NCBI RefSeq assembly: GCF_900105755.1
Contig: NZ_FNTQ01000001.1
Span: 1,674,001 to 1,738,000 of the forward strand
Reading direction: 5' to 3'
Source: Streptomyces sp. Ag109_O5-10
Lineage (GTDB): Bacteria; Actinomycetota; Actinomycetes; Streptomycetales; Streptomycetaceae
Length of the DNA: 64,000 nt
Part shown: piece after piece, positions 7,593 to 16,048 of the stretch
Position numbering within the stretch: position 1 is the stretch's first letter
How the letters are laid out: each line of letters opens with the position of its first letter
Translations under genes and position numbers: made by a program
The notes under the pieces: model-generated
Databases searched by the model: none
Seen by the model: only the letters and a program-made list of their open reading frames with translations
Told to the model about the DNA's origin: nothing

Positions 7593-8698
7593 CGACGGCT
7601 CCGGGAACCGGCGTACGCTTCCTCGTCCTCCGGTTCTTCCTCGTCCTCGGTCTCCTCGGTGTCGGTGTCCTCGTACTCGCCCTCGGGCTCCTCCTCGCCC
7701 TCGGCCTCGTACTCCTCATCCTCCCCCTGCTCGGCGTCCTCCGCCTCGTCGTAGGGCTCCTCGTCCTCGTCCTCGTACGACTCCTCGTCCTCGGGGGCGT
7801 TCTCGTCCTCCGCCTCGTCCTCGGGGGCGTTCTCGTCCTCGTTCTGCTCCTCGGCCTCTTTCTCCTCCTCCTCGGCCACCGCGTCCTCGTGGCTCTGGAC
7901 GACCTCGCCGTCGCGGATCTCGCCCCGCCAGCCGTCGTCGACCTCTCCCTTGACGGAGATGTGGCGGGCGTAGTGCTTGAGGTCGAGACGGGTCCGGCGG
8001 CCCGAGGCGCGCCAGACGTTGGCGGTCTTCTCGAAGAAACCGCTCGGGTAGTACTCGATCACCAGGAGCACCCGGGTGAGGTTGTCGTCGAGCCGGTGGA
8101 AGGTGACGACGCCCTTGTGGCTGCCCTTGGCTCCCTGCGCCGACCACTGGATGCGGTAGTCCGGGATCTGTTCGACCGTCTTGCCCTTCCAGCTCCGGCT
8201 GGACCACCAGATCTTGCCCTGCCAGTCCGACGAGGTGTCGTCGGCACGGCTGGCGCTCTTCACGCCCTTGGCGAAGGTGCTGAAGTCCTGGTAGCGGGTC
8301 CACTGGTCGTAGGCCGTGCGCACCGGCACGCCGACGTCGACCGACTCGATGATGACGGTCGGCTTCTGCCCGCTGCCCTTGCCCTTCCCCTTGCCGCCCC
8401 CCAGGTTCTTCACCTTGTCCATGACGGTGTCCTTGGCGTGGGTCAGGCCGAGCTCCAGTGCGGAGCGCACCGGACCCTTGCCTTCCGCGACCTTGCGGCC
8501 TGCGTCGAGTGCGAGCTTGCCGAAGCCGGGGCTGTTGCCCTCGGCGATGTCGGTGAGTTTCCCCGTGGCGTCGCCGAGCTTGCGCCCGGCGCCCGCCAGC
8601 AAGCGTTCGGTCTGGGCAGCGAGGTACTCCTGTACCTCCGCCTTCAGGCGTTCCGCGGCCTCGGAGTGAGCCGCGTCCGTGAGCGGTCCGCTGTTCAT
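7589..8698 (-). CDS. gvpZ: GvpZ, SRPBCC-fold gas-vesicle cluster protein with acidic tail
   Basis: A 369-aa protein. Residues about 1-125 are a helical, mainly charged region; residues about 125-265 are a START/SRPBCC (cyclase-dehydrase) domain with VPVRTAYDQWTRYQDFSTF, QIPDYRIQWSAQG and VVTFHRLDDNLTRV; the last roughly 90 residues are almost entirely Glu and Asp interspersed with Ala, Tyr and Pro. The acidic tail is expected to be disordered. GvpZ is found in Streptomyces gvp clusters and its molecular job is not established. Overlaps by 4 nt with gvpY and gvpJ. Confidence 0.88.
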   Translation of the reverse strand: MNSGPLTDAAHSEAAERLKAEVQEYLAAQTERLLAGAGRKLGDATGKLTDIAEGNSPGFGKLALDAGRKVAEGKGPVRSALELGLTHAKDTVMDKVKNLGGGKGKGKGSGQKPTVIIESVDVGVPVRTAYDQWTRYQDFSTFAKGVKSASRADDTSSDWQGKIWWSSRSWKGKTVEQIPDYRIQWSAQGAKGSHKGVVTFHRLDDNLTRVLLVIEYYPSGFFEKTANVWRASGRRTRLDLKHYARHISVKGEVDDGWRGEIRDGEVVQSHEDAVAEEEEKEAEEQNEDENAPEDEAEDENAPEDEESYEDEDEEPYDEAEDAEQGEDEEYEAEGEEEPEGEYEDTDTEETEDEEEPEDEEAYAGSRSRR

Positions 8699-9351
8699 CG
8701 GTCACCGCCTCCCTTCGGCCGGGCCCGGCCGGCCGTCTTCTTGACAGGCGCCCGGCCCTGCGCCGCCTTCTTCGCCGGCGCCTTCCTGGCAGGCGACTTG
8801 GCGGACGCCTTCTTCGCCGGTGGCTTCTCGGGGGCCTTCTTCGCGGGGGCCTTGCGGGCCGGCGCCTTCCGGTCGGACCCCTCCTCGCGGTCGTCCTCGG
8901 CCGTGTCGCTTCCTGCCTTGTCGCTCCCGGCCCTCTCCTCCGGCTCCTGGTCCTCCTCCGGCTCCTGGTCCTCCTCCGGCTCCTGGTCCTCCTCCGGCTC
9001 CTCGTCGTCCCGGCCGCCGCCGGTGTCGGGCACGACGCCCGCCAGCTGGTCACGCACCTCGGCGGTACGGCCGTGCAGCCGGTCGGCGAGAGCGCCGAGC
9101 TGCCGATCGACCATGGCGCCGGAGGCGGCCTTGCCGACCCCGCGCAGATCCTTGCGCAGCTGGTCGCCGATCTCCTTGAACTGCGGATTGTCGCGCAGTT
9201 GCTGGTTGGCCAGGTCGAGCACCCCCTTCGGGGTCAGGTTCAGCTTCTTACCGGCCACCAACGACCCGACGGCGACGGCCAGTTTCAGCTTCTTGGTGCG
9301 GCCCAGCACGTATCCGGCCCCGATCGCGAGGCCCAGTCCGATGCGGTTCAT
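8695..9351 (-). CDS. gvpY: GvpY, gas-vesicle cluster protein with repeat and Ala/Lys-rich tail
   Basis: A 218-aa protein. The N-terminus (GLGLAIGAGYVLGRTKKLKLAV) has a glycine-rich hydrophobic stretch suggestive of a membrane or shell contact; residues about 45-110 are helical and charged. Then come four tandem copies of a six-residue acidic unit (DQEPEE), encoded by an exact 18-bp DNA repeat, and a C-terminus of repeated A(R/K)KAPAKK-like segments resembling histone H1-type tails. The tail could bind nucleic acid or polyphosphate; this is inference. ATGA overlaps on both sides. Confidence 0.86.
   Translation of the reverse strand: MNRIGLGLAIGAGYVLGRTKKLKLAVAVGSLVAGKKLNLTPKGVLDLANQQLRDNPQFKEIGDQLRKDLRGVGKAASGAMVDRQLGALADRLHGRTAEVRDQLAGVVPDTGGGRDDEEPEEDQEPEEDQEPEEDQEPEERAGSDKAGSDTAEDDREEGSDRKAPARKAPAKKAPEKPPAKKASAKSPARKAPAKKAAQGRAPVKKTAGRARPKGGGDR
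8935..9006. repeat. 18-bp tandem repeat, four units, inside gvpY
   Basis: Four consecutive 18-bp units (8935-8952, 8953-8970, 8971-8988, 8989-9006); the first three are identical and the fourth differs by one base. On the coding strand each unit encodes DQEPEE or its near copy. Unit number is likely to vary among strains by replication slippage without breaking the frame. Confidence 0.95.
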
Positions 9352-9611
9352 GTATGCATCCCGTTGCCGTGCCCCGCGCCTTTACGCAGGGCGATCTCCA
9401 GCCGGTCGAGAAGCTCGTCCTCGGCCCGGTCGAACTCCTCCTCGTCGATCTCGCCGGCTTCCAGTCGCTCTTCCAGCCGGGCCAGATCGGCCCGGACGGT
9501 GGCGGGGTCGTAGTAGATCCGCTCCGCCTCCTGCACCACCTGCTCGACGACCCAGGCGCTGCCGCGCACGGGCGCGAAGGGCAGTAGCAGCAACTCCTTG
9601 ATCAATCCCAT
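9348..9611 (-). CDS. gvpG: Gas vesicle protein GvpG
   Basis: An 87-aa GvpG: starts MGLIKELLLLPFAPVRGSAW, followed by VVEQVVQEAERIYYDP and the coiled-coil segment DLARLEERLEAGEIDEEEF. GvpG is an accessory assembly protein acting together with GvpF. It is separated by 20 bp from gvpF, one of the two gvp junctions without overlap, and overlaps gvpY by 4 nt. Confidence 0.94.
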   Translation of the reverse strand: MGLIKELLLLPFAPVRGSAWVVEQVVQEAERIYYDPATVRADLARLEERLEAGEIDEEEFDRAEDELLDRLEIALRKGAGHGNGMHT

Positions 9612-9631
9612 GGGTGCGCTCCTTCGGTGTC

Positions 9632-10396
9632 CTACTTCTCGGCCGCGCCGGCCGCGCTGTCCGCCGGTTCGGCGGGCCCTGGTTCGACGAAGCTGTACGG
9701 CGGGAGCGGTCCGTTGACGCTCAGGTCGAGATGCGGATGGGTCCTGCGCAGCCGCTCGAGGCCTGCCAGGAAGGTCTCGACAGAGTGCCGGTCCAGGAGG
9801 AATGACAGGTTGACGAGCCAGCCGGTGGATTCCGGCCCCACGCTGACGGCGGCCGCCTCGGGTTCCAGTGCCTGCCGCACCTCGCCCGCGTCCTCGGCCT
9901 CCCGGACCTTGACGGCGCCCGCCACCATCTCACCGAGCTGCAGCCGGCTCTCGTAGGTCCCGCCGCCCGCCTTCCGGTTGGCCTCGGCCAGGGCGCGCAG
10001 CTCGGGGTTCTCCGACATCACGCGGTGCAGCACGGCCTCTTCGACGTGGCTGGCCTTGACGTTGTACTCGACCTTGCCCTCGAGGGTGCGCAGCCGCTCC
10101 AGGTAGTGGTCGGCGCGTTCGGCGAGGACCCCGGTGACGGTGTCGTCGTCCGGGCCGACGCTGCCGAACCGCATGGGCAGCACGCAACCGCCGCCTCCGG
10201 CCTCCGCCAGCACGTTCTGGTGGGCGAGCAGGTCGCGGCGCTTGGGCCGGAGCCCTTCGGGCGCGTCACTGACGATGGCGGCCAGTTCACCCTCCGTGAG
10301 CACGCGCACGCGGCGCGGCGGGTCCCCGACTCCCTCCATGCCGTCGGGCAGAGCGGGGTGCGCGGCGGCCGTGATGCCGTAGACGTACGTACTCAC
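9632..10396 (-). CDS. gvpF: Gas vesicle protein GvpF (GvpL/GvpF family)
   Basis: A 254-aa GvpL/F protein from a GTG at 10396 that overlaps the gvpA stop as [17 protein letters not shown] at the N-terminus, [16 protein letters not shown] in the centre (the family's most conserved block), [15 protein letters not shown] and the C-terminal [10 protein letters not shown] are present. In characterised systems GvpF contacts GvpA monomers and initiates vesicle assembly. Confidence 0.95.
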   Translation of the reverse strand: MSTYVYGITAAAHPALPDGMEGVGDPPRRVRVLTEGELAAIVSDAPEGLRPKRRDLLAHQNVLAEAGGGGCVLPMRFGSVGPDDDTVTGVLAERADHYLERLRTLEGKVEYNVKASHVEEAVLHRVMSENPELRALAEANRKAGGGTYESRLQLGEMVAGAVKVREAEDAGEVRQALEPEAAAVSVGPESTGWLVNLSFLLDRHSVETFLAGLERLRRTHPHLDLSVNGPLPPYSFVEPGPAEPADSAAGAAEK

Positions 10397-10833
10397 TCCT
10401 GTTCCTCCCTCTCCCTGCGACGCGCCGGGGCGGCCTTACGGGTGCGCGGCCGGGACTCGGTCTCGCCCGAGTCCGAGTGCTCCTCGCGGGCCTGCTTGAA
10501 GGCGTCCGAGATCGTCTCGGCGGCGCCGGAGAGCGCGCCTTTCGACTTGCCGCGGGCGCCGGACTCGGTGACCTGGCCGACGATGTCGGGCAGGCCGGGG
10601 TCCTTGTGGGGGCCCGACTCCAGGTCGAGCCGGTTGCAGGCCTCCGCGAAGCGCAGATAGGTGTCGACGCTTGCGACGACGATCCGTATGTCGATTTTCA
10701 GGATCTCGATGCCGACCAGGGAGACCCGCACGAACGCGTCGATGACCAGCCCCCTGTCGAGCACGAGTTCGAGCACGTCGTAGAGGCCACTGCTGCCACC
10801 TCCGCCGGTCTGCTGTGCCGGTACAACGGTCAT
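10393..10833 (-). CDS. gvpA: Gas vesicle structural protein GvpA
   Basis: A 146-aa protein whose residues about 17-75 are the canonical amphipathic GvpA shell domain: [19 protein letters not shown], then [18 protein letters not shown] and [15 protein letters not shown]. It has an unusually long charged C-terminal tail (about 70 residues) compared with the about 70-aa cyanobacterial and haloarchaeal GvpA, as is common in Streptomyces. The ATG at 10833 has GAAGAGG upstream; an in-frame TTG 9 nt further up is less likely. It is the main structural gene, second in the cluster. Confidence 0.94.
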   Translation of the reverse strand: MTVVPAQQTGGGGSSGLYDVLELVLDRGLVIDAFVRVSLVGIEILKIDIRIVVASVDTYLRFAEACNRLDLESGPHKDPGLPDIVGQVTESGARGKSKGALSGAAETISDAFKQAREEHSDSGETESRPRTRKAAPARRREREEQE

Positions 10834-10888
10834 GCCAGTCAAACCTCTTCCATGTCGTGGGACCTGTCCGCGGGCACCGGCCGGCGGC

Positions 10889-11245
10889 CTAGCGGCCGCC
10901 GGGCCTATGCGCGTCGGCGCGTCCGCGTTCGTAGCGGCTCACGCGCCGGTAGCCGGTGAGCTGTCCCTGCGGGTCGAGTTCGACCTGATAGCTCGCCATC
11001 AGGCTCATGGTGTCGGGCACCTTGGGCAGTTCCAGGACTTCGACCGCCAACTCCCAGCCGTCCTCGGTCTGTTCGAAGGACGACACGGACTCGGCGGCCA
11101 TACCGGTGAGCTCCGCGAGCTGGGCGCGTGCCCGGCGCAGCACCTCAATGGGGCTCGGCAGGTCCGGTGCCGTGTCGGGTCCGTCGTCACGCTTGCGTTC
11201 TTTGCGTGAATCCTGCGTCTGAGACGTGTCGTTTGTGTTCGTCAT
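10889..11245 (-). CDS. gvpO: Gas vesicle protein GvpO
   Basis: A 118-aa GvpO. A charged N-terminus (about 30 residues, rich in Lys, Arg and Asp) precedes the GvpO domain with [32 protein letters not shown] and [20 protein letters not shown]. The ATG at 11245 is chosen over the GTG two codons upstream because AGGAGG lies 6 nt before the ATG and would overlap the GTG. GvpO is required for vesicle formation in haloarchaea and has been linked to gvp expression. First gene of the gvp cluster, 45 bp downstream of the LigD-type gene on the same strand. Confidence 0.93.
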   Translation of the reverse strand: MTNTNDTSQTQDSRKERKRDDGPDTAPDLPSPIEVLRRARAQLAELTGMAAESVSSFEQTEDGWELAVEVLELPKVPDTMSLMASYQVELDPQGQLTGYRRVSRYERGRADAHRPGGR

Positions 11246-11290
11246 GACCACCTCCTGGTCCGAGTGGCCGGAGGTTCCAGGGTCAAACCT

Positions 11291-12265
11291 TCACAACCGG
11301 CCGTTGACGCGGTGCGGTCGGCCGGATGCGTCGCGCAACGCGTCGAGCCGCCGCCGGGCCGACCCGAGCGCCCGGCCCCGGGCGGGGATGCCGGCCCAGG
11401 GCCTGGTACGGGCCTGGTCGACGGCTTCGGCGATGGTCCAGCGACGGGCGTCCAGGGCGGGGTCGGCGAGCTGGTCCCAGGTGATCGGCACGGCGACGGG
11501 GGCGCCGGGCCTGGCCCGCACGGTGTAGGGGGCCACCGCGGTCTGGGCGTAGGCGTTGCGCCCCATGTCCAGGAAGAGCCGGTCGCCGCGGTCGGCCTTC
11601 CGGACGGCCGTGGTGAGCCGGTCGGGGTGCTCGGCGGCGAGCAGGTCGGTCAGGTCCCGGGCGAAGCCGCGGACCTCGTCGAAGTCGTGCCGGCCGTTCA
11701 GCGGTACGACGAGGTGGAGGCCCCGTGACCCGGTGGTCATGGGCGCCGCCGGCAGTCCGAGCCGGTCGAGCAGCTCACCGGCCCAGCCGGCGGCCTCCCG
11801 CACCGCGGCGAAGTCGTCACCAGGCGGGTCCAGGTCGAGGACGAGCCGGTCGGGACGGTCGGGGGCGGTGGTGCGGGAGAGCCAGCGGTGCAGGGTGAGG
11901 CAGGCCTGGTCCGCGAGGTAGACGAGAGTGGCGGTGTCGCCGCAGACCACATGGGTCACGGTCCCGTCCTCCTTGGCGACCTCGGCCCGCCCGATCCAGT
12001 CCGGGTAGTGGTCCGGGGTGTTCTTCTGCATGAACCGGGGGCCGTCCAGACCGTCGGGGTACCGCTCCAGCATCAGCGGCCGCGCGCGCAGGTGCGGGAG
12101 CAGGTACGGCGCGACGGACTTGTAGTAGTCGACGAGGTCGGCCTTGGTGTACTCCTTCGCGGCGCCGTCGCCGCCCCCGTCGCCGGGGAAGAGCACCTTG
12201 TCGGGCCGGTGCGTGGGCACCGTCCGGCGGCCCACCCGTACCGGCCGCACCTCGTCCGGGGTCAT
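11291..12265 (-). CDS. LigD-type polymerase domain protein (non-homologous end-joining primase-polymerase)
   Basis: A 324-aa stand-alone LigD polymerase (archaeo-eukaryotic primase fold) without ligase or nuclease domains. THRPDKVLFPGD, YYKSVAPYLLPHLRARPL, LVLDLDPP (the catalytic Asp-x-Asp, around residues 141-145), TTGSRGLHLVVPL and DMGRNAYAQTAVAPY are all family motifs. Such proteins add nucleotides at DNA ends together with Ku and LigD. The ATG at 12265 overlaps the transketolase stop (ATGA). No Ku gene is present in the window, so the partners must be elsewhere. Confidence 0.93.
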   Translation of the reverse strand: MTPDEVRPVRVGRRTVPTHRPDKVLFPGDGGGDGAAKEYTKADLVDYYKSVAPYLLPHLRARPLMLERYPDGLDGPRFMQKNTPDHYPDWIGRAEVAKEDGTVTHVVCGDTATLVYLADQACLTLHRWLSRTTAPDRPDRLVLDLDPPGDDFAAVREAAGWAGELLDRLGLPAAPMTTGSRGLHLVVPLNGRHDFDEVRGFARDLTDLLAAEHPDRLTTAVRKADRGDRLFLDMGRNAYAQTAVAPYTVRARPGAPVAVPITWDQLADPALDARRWTIAEAVDQARTRPWAGIPARGRALGSARRRLDALRDASGRPHRVNGRL

Positions 12266-14109
12266 CGCACGACCGCCTCCCCGACCAGCAGGCGCCCGGC
12301 CGCCGCGATGGCGTCGGCGTCGATCCCCGCGGCGTGCAGCTGCTGGTCGGGGGCGGCCGAACCCGGCATGGTGCGCACGGCGAGCCGCACCAGCCGCGGC
12401 ACCGGCCTGCCGTCGGCGAACGCCTCCGCGACCGCGTCGCCGAGCCCGCCCTCCTCGTGGTGGTCCTCGACGGTGAGCAGGCAGCCGGTCTCCTCGGCGG
12501 CGATGCGCAGCGTCTGCCGGTCGAGGGGCTTCACGGAGTAGAGGTCGACGACCCTGATCCGGATGCCGTCCTCGGCGAGCGCGTCGGCGGCCTTCAGCGC
12601 CTCGTGCAGGGTGACCCCGGCGGCGACCACGGTCAGCCGGTCCTCCTCGGAGGAGCGCAGTACCTTGCTGCCGCCGACCGGGAACTCCTCGTCCGGGCCG
12701 TAGATCACCGGGCTCGCCCCGCGCGAGGTGCGCAGGTACCGGATGCCGTCGAGCCCGGCCATGGTGGCGACGAGCTTGGCGGTCTGGTTGGCGTCGCACG
12801 GGTAGAGCACGGTCGAGTCGTACACCGAGCGGAACATCGCCAGGTCCTCCAGGCCCATCTGGGAGGGCCCGTCCTGTCCGATGGAGACGCCCGCGTGCGA
12901 GCCGACCAGGTTGATCCCGCTGCCGCTGACGGAGGCCATCCGGACGAAGTCGTAGGCCCTGCTGAGGAAGGCGGCGAAGGTCGAGGCGTACGGCACCCAG
13001 CCGCGGGCGGCCATGCCGACGGCGCCGGCCACGAGTTGCTGTTCGGCGATGTAGAACTCGAAGTAGCGGTCGGGGTGTTCCTTGCCGAAGAGCTCGGTGC
13101 GGGTGGAGTCGCCGACCTCGGCGTCCAGCGCGACCACGTCGGCGCGGGCGTGGCCCAGCGCGACGAGCGCCTTGCCGAAGGCGTCCCGGGTGGCGACCTC
13201 TTCTCCCCGCTCGTAGCGCGGGAGTTCGAGCGCGCCCGTGGGCACCGAGTGCAGCGCGCGGGCCGCCGGCGGCTCGGTCACGTGGACGTGGAGATCGCGT
13301 GTCCCGCCGAGTTCGGCGACGGCCTCCTCGGCGTCCGGCAGCGGCTTGCCGTGCATGCCCTCGCGGTCCTCGACGGCCGCGACACCGCGGCCCTTGCGGG
13401 TGCGGGCGAGGATCACGGTGGGCTGTCCGGCGGTGGACGCGGCCTCCCCGTACGCCCGGTCGATGGCGTCCACGTCATGGCCGTCGATCTCCACGGTGTG
13501 CCAGCCGAAGGCCTGGAAGCGGCGGGCGTAGGCGTCGAGGTCGTGGCCGTGCCGGGTGGGGCCGCGCTGGCCGAGCCGGTTGACGTCCACGATCGCGGTG
13601 AGGTTGTCGAGGTGCTCGTACCCGGCGTGCTCGGCGGCCTCCCACACGGAGCCCTCGGCCAGCTCGCTGTCGCCGCACAGCACCCAGACCCGGTAGCGGG
13701 CGTGCTCCAGCCGCTTCCCGGACAGCGCGATGCCGACCCCGACCGGCAGGCCCTGGCCGAGGGAGCCGGTGGCGGTCTCCACCCACGGCAGCCGGCGCGG
13801 GGTCGGGTGCCCCTCCAGGTGGCTGCCCAGCTTGCGGAAGGTGAGCAGTTCGGCGTCGTCGATGGCACCGGCCGCCTTGTAGGCGGCGTACAGCAGCGGC
13901 GAGGCGTGGCCCTTGGAAAGGATGAAGTGGTCGTTGCCGGGGTGGTCGGGCCGCTCGAAGTCGTAGCGCAGGTGGTGGGCGAGCAGGACCGCCATCAGGT
14001 CGGCGGCGGACATCGACGAGGTCGGGTGCCCGGACTCGGCCGCGGCGGCCGCCCGCACGCTGTCCACGCGCAACTGCTGGGCGAGTTCGACGAGTTCGGC
14101 GGTGTTCAT
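12262..14109 (-). CDS. Transketolase
   Basis: A 615-aa transketolase containing both halves in one chain, shorter than the roughly 660-700 aa housekeeping enzymes. The thiamine-diphosphate motif begins CGDSELAEGSVWEA and ends with NRLGQRG; ESGHPTSSMSAADLM and SKGHASPLLYAA are the N-terminal substrate/cofactor loops; FYIAEQQLVAGAVG holds the catalytic Glu in the pyrimidine-binding domain, and DGPSQMGLEDLAMFR follows. It transfers two-carbon ketol units in the pentose phosphate pathway. It is coupled by 4-nt overlaps to the flavoprotein upstream and the LigD-type gene downstream, so it is probably a secondary, co-regulated isozyme. Confidence 0.93.
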   Translation of the reverse strand: MNTAELVELAQQLRVDSVRAAAAAESGHPTSSMSAADLMAVLLAHHLRYDFERPDHPGNDHFILSKGHASPLLYAAYKAAGAIDDAELLTFRKLGSHLEGHPTPRRLPWVETATGSLGQGLPVGVGIALSGKRLEHARYRVWVLCGDSELAEGSVWEAAEHAGYEHLDNLTAIVDVNRLGQRGPTRHGHDLDAYARRFQAFGWHTVEIDGHDVDAIDRAYGEAASTAGQPTVILARTRKGRGVAAVEDREGMHGKPLPDAEEAVAELGGTRDLHVHVTEPPAARALHSVPTGALELPRYERGEEVATRDAFGKALVALGHARADVVALDAEVGDSTRTELFGKEHPDRYFEFYIAEQQLVAGAVGMAARGWVPYASTFAAFLSRAYDFVRMASVSGSGINLVGSHAGVSIGQDGPSQMGLEDLAMFRSVYDSTVLYPCDANQTAKLVATMAGLDGIRYLRTSRGASPVIYGPDEEFPVGGSKVLRSSEEDRLTVVAAGVTLHEALKAADALAEDGIRIRVVDLYSVKPLDRQTLRIAAEETGCLLTVEDHHEEGGLGDAVAEAFADGRPVPRLVRLAVRTMPGSAAPDQQLHAAGIDADAIAAAGRLLVGEAVVR

Positions 14110-14978
14110 GAGGCTCCTTCCGGAGGATGGTCGGTGACGGGTTCGGGGGCCGTCGACAGTTCGGGCGACGCCGTGTCCAGCGGCATCGACCAGGACCGCA
14201 CGAGGCCCGGCTGGACGCCCTGGCGCGGCAGTACGGCGTCGAGCAGCAGGTCGGCGCGACCCTGCGCGGCCATCGGCGTGGACGCGACCCCGCGCCGGCG
14301 CAGCACCCGGTCGGCGGTGCGGGACAGCTTCTCGTCCATCCCGGGCAGTACCCGGGGCGCCACGTCCAGCAGCAGCCGGCGCTGCCGCACGCCGTGCGGC
14401 AGCCGGTTGCGGCGGGCCAGGTCGACGGTGAGCATCCGCATCTGGGCGGCGAGCTCGGTCCCGGTGTACCCGGCACCGGCTACGACGAAGGTGCAGCGCG
14501 CGGCACCCAGGTCGGCGTCGGGGGCGACGGCGGCCGGCTCGATCTGCCGGATCACATGGTCCCGGAGGTAGAGCGCCCCGGGCAGCCCCCGGAAGCCGTA
14601 CGCGTGCTCGGCCACGCCGGGGACGGGCGACTTCTTGTCGACACTGCCGACGGTCAGCAGCAGCCGTTCGTAGCCGGGGCTGCCGGCGGCGCCCTCCGGG
14701 TCGGTCCGGTGCACGGTCTGCCCGTCGAGGTCGATCCGGCCGGCCTCGCCCAGCACGGTCCGCACCCCGTGGAGGGCACCGGACAGCGGGCCGGCGGTCC
14801 CCCGGGGGGCGAGGATCCCGGCGGCGACCTGGGGCAGCGGGGGCAGGTACGGGAAGTAGTCGGTGGGGTCAACCAGGGTGATCTCGGCACGCCCCCTGGC
14901 CGGTCGCGCCGGCGTACGGGCCGCGCGACACCCCGCGAGGCCGGCGCCGACGATCACGATCCGGGGTCGACGGCTCAC
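14106..14978 (-). CDS. Short NAD(P)/FAD-dependent oxidoreductase (NDH-2-like), C-terminally shortened
   Basis: A 290-aa flavoprotein related to type II NADH dehydrogenases (usually 400-450 aa). The FAD motif VIVGAGLAGCRAA and the NAD motif FVVAGAGYTGTELAAQ are intact, with YFPYLPPLPQVAAG between. After MDEKLSRTADRVLRRRGV the normal region that leads to the second FAD contact (usually an ATGD/AGDxA block) is missing and the protein ends in an unrelated-looking 60-residue tail. It may be a diverged or internally deleted enzyme. GTG start with GGAGG in front; stop overlaps the transketolase start (ATGA). Confidence 0.8.
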   Translation of the reverse strand: MSRRPRIVIVGAGLAGCRAARTPARPARGRAEITLVDPTDYFPYLPPLPQVAAGILAPRGTAGPLSGALHGVRTVLGEAGRIDLDGQTVHRTDPEGAAGSPGYERLLLTVGSVDKKSPVPGVAEHAYGFRGLPGALYLRDHVIRQIEPAAVAPDADLGAARCTFVVAGAGYTGTELAAQMRMLTVDLARRNRLPHGVRQRRLLLDVAPRVLPGMDEKLSRTADRVLRRRGVASTPMAAQGRADLLLDAVLPRQGVQPGLVRSWSMPLDTASPELSTAPEPVTDHPPEGAS

Positions 14979-15075
14979 GGTGCGCCTCCGGGGATACGAC
15001 GAGGTCCAAGGCCACCCACGTAACCGTAGGCAAGACTCTGAAACGCCGCCTGCCGAAAGCGCGCCGTCAGGGGCA

Positions 15076-15108
15076 CGAACTGCGCGACCCGCCCCCGCCG
15101 GGCCGCAC
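15076..15108. repeat. Decayed half of the dispersed Streptomyces repeat
   Basis: The 33 bases match the right arm and flank of the repeat at 2552-2584 at all but two positions (core GAACTGCGCGACC). The left arm is absent, so no hairpin can form. It lies in the 165-bp gap between the flavoprotein start and the end of the membrane-protein gene. Confidence 0.7.
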
Positions 15109-15143
15109 CGGCCCCGTGCGGGGACGCATACGGCACTCCCCCG

Positions 15144-15587
15144 TCAGCTCCGGTGGTGCGGCGGCTCCGGATCCGCAGCCGGCATACCCCGCACATGCGG
15201 CGGCTCCGCCGGAATCGGCGGATACGGCAGCCCCAGCCCACTGGGCGGTGCCCCGGGCGCCGTCCCTCCGATCACCCGGTGGGGTGCGTGCGGCCTCTTC
15301 GGCCGCCCCGCCTCCCGCAGCGCATAGGCCATCGCGCCCAGGATCACCGCGGTGACCAGCGCCGCGGCCCACGCCGGCAGCAGGATCGCCCACGCCAGCC
15401 CCACGGCCAGCGCCACGGCGGCCCCGGCGTACAGGGCGACCGCGCCGGACGCGCCGTACAGCACGGCGGCCCGCCGCCGCTTGCGGCCCTGTTCACGCAG
15501 TTCGTCCCGTACGGTCTCGCGCGCGACCTGTGCCAGCTCGTCAACGAGATCCTTGTCCAGATGTTCGAGATGATCCAGGTGTTCCAT
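15144..15587 (-). CDS. Phage-holin-like small membrane protein
   Basis: A 147-aa protein with a charged N-terminal helix (KDLVDELAQVARETVRDEL, EQGRKRRR), two closely spaced transmembrane segments at residues about 42-60 and 66-86, and a proline/histidine-rich cytosolic tail. This matches the actinobacterial phage-holin-superfamily (DUF1469-like) membrane proteins of unknown role; there is no lysis cassette nearby, so a phage function is unlikely. The start at 15587 (MEHLDHLEHL) is the best homology start although its ribosome-binding site is weak; upstream in-frame starts exist. Confidence 0.7.
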   Translation of the reverse strand: MEHLDHLEHLDKDLVDELAQVARETVRDELREQGRKRRRAAVLYGASGAVALYAGAAVALAVGLAWAILLPAWAAALVTAVILGAMAYALREAGRPKRPHAPHRVIGGTAPGAPPSGLGLPYPPIPAEPPHVRGMPAADPEPPHHRS

Positions 15588-15675
15588 GGAGTGCGGGTAC
15601 CCGGACCGCAAGTGCCGTAACAGGGGACCACCGGAGGCGACACCATCCCGGCGCGCGGCAACTAGGCTCGTGGCC

Positions 15676-16026
15676 ATGGAGATTCTGGGCGCCTCTCTGC
15701 GCATCTGCGTCGACGACCTCGATACCGCGATCCCGTTCTACGAACGCCTCTCCGGCGGCAGAGCCCAGCGGTTCGAACGCGGTGGTGTCCAGGTCGCCGC
15801 GGTCGGCTCGTTCCTTCTGATGAGCGGGCCGGAGGCGGAGCTGGAGGTGCTGCGCAAGGTGGCCGCGACGATCGCGGTGCGGGACGTCGACGCGGCCCAC
15901 CGGCTGCTGGACGACCTCGGCGCCCGCATCCTCGCGGGGCCGGTGGCCACGCCCGCCGGCCGCAACCTGCTCGCGATGCACCCGGACGGCTCGCTGTTCG
16001 AGTACGTGGACCAGCAGCGGAGCTGA
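15676..16026 (+). CDS. VOC family protein (glyoxalase/bleomycin-resistance fold)
   Basis: A 116-aa single VOC module pair. SLRICVDDLDTAIPFYERLSG is read across residues 6-26 with the typical beta-alpha-beta start, and GRNLLAMHPDGSLFEYVD is the C-terminal strand carrying the conserved Glu metal ligand. The usual N-terminal His ligand is replaced by Arg or Cys in this copy, so metal binding may be incomplete. The function of such short VOC proteins is generally unknown. The start at 15676 is the first good ATG; it is divergent from the membrane-protein gene and convergent with the next one. Confidence 0.82.
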   Translation: MEILGASLRICVDDLDTAIPFYERLSGGRAQRFERGGVQVAAVGSFLLMSGPEAELEVLRKVAATIAVRDVDAAHRLLDDLGARILAGPVATPAGRNLLAMHPDGSLFEYVDQQRS

Positions 16027-16048
16027 ACCGGGACCGGACCGGTACCGG

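Noticed and set aside
8935..9006. Possible CRISPR-like array
   Set aside because: Units are contiguous without spacers and lie in frame inside gvpY; it is a coding tandem repeat.
12334..14571. 745-codon plus-strand open frame opposite transketolase
   Set aside because: Shadow of the minus-strand transketolase and flavoprotein genes; no domain is visible.
15144..15587. Holin as part of a lysis cassette
   Set aside because: No endolysin or phage gene is near; the resemblance is to a broad membrane-protein superfamily.
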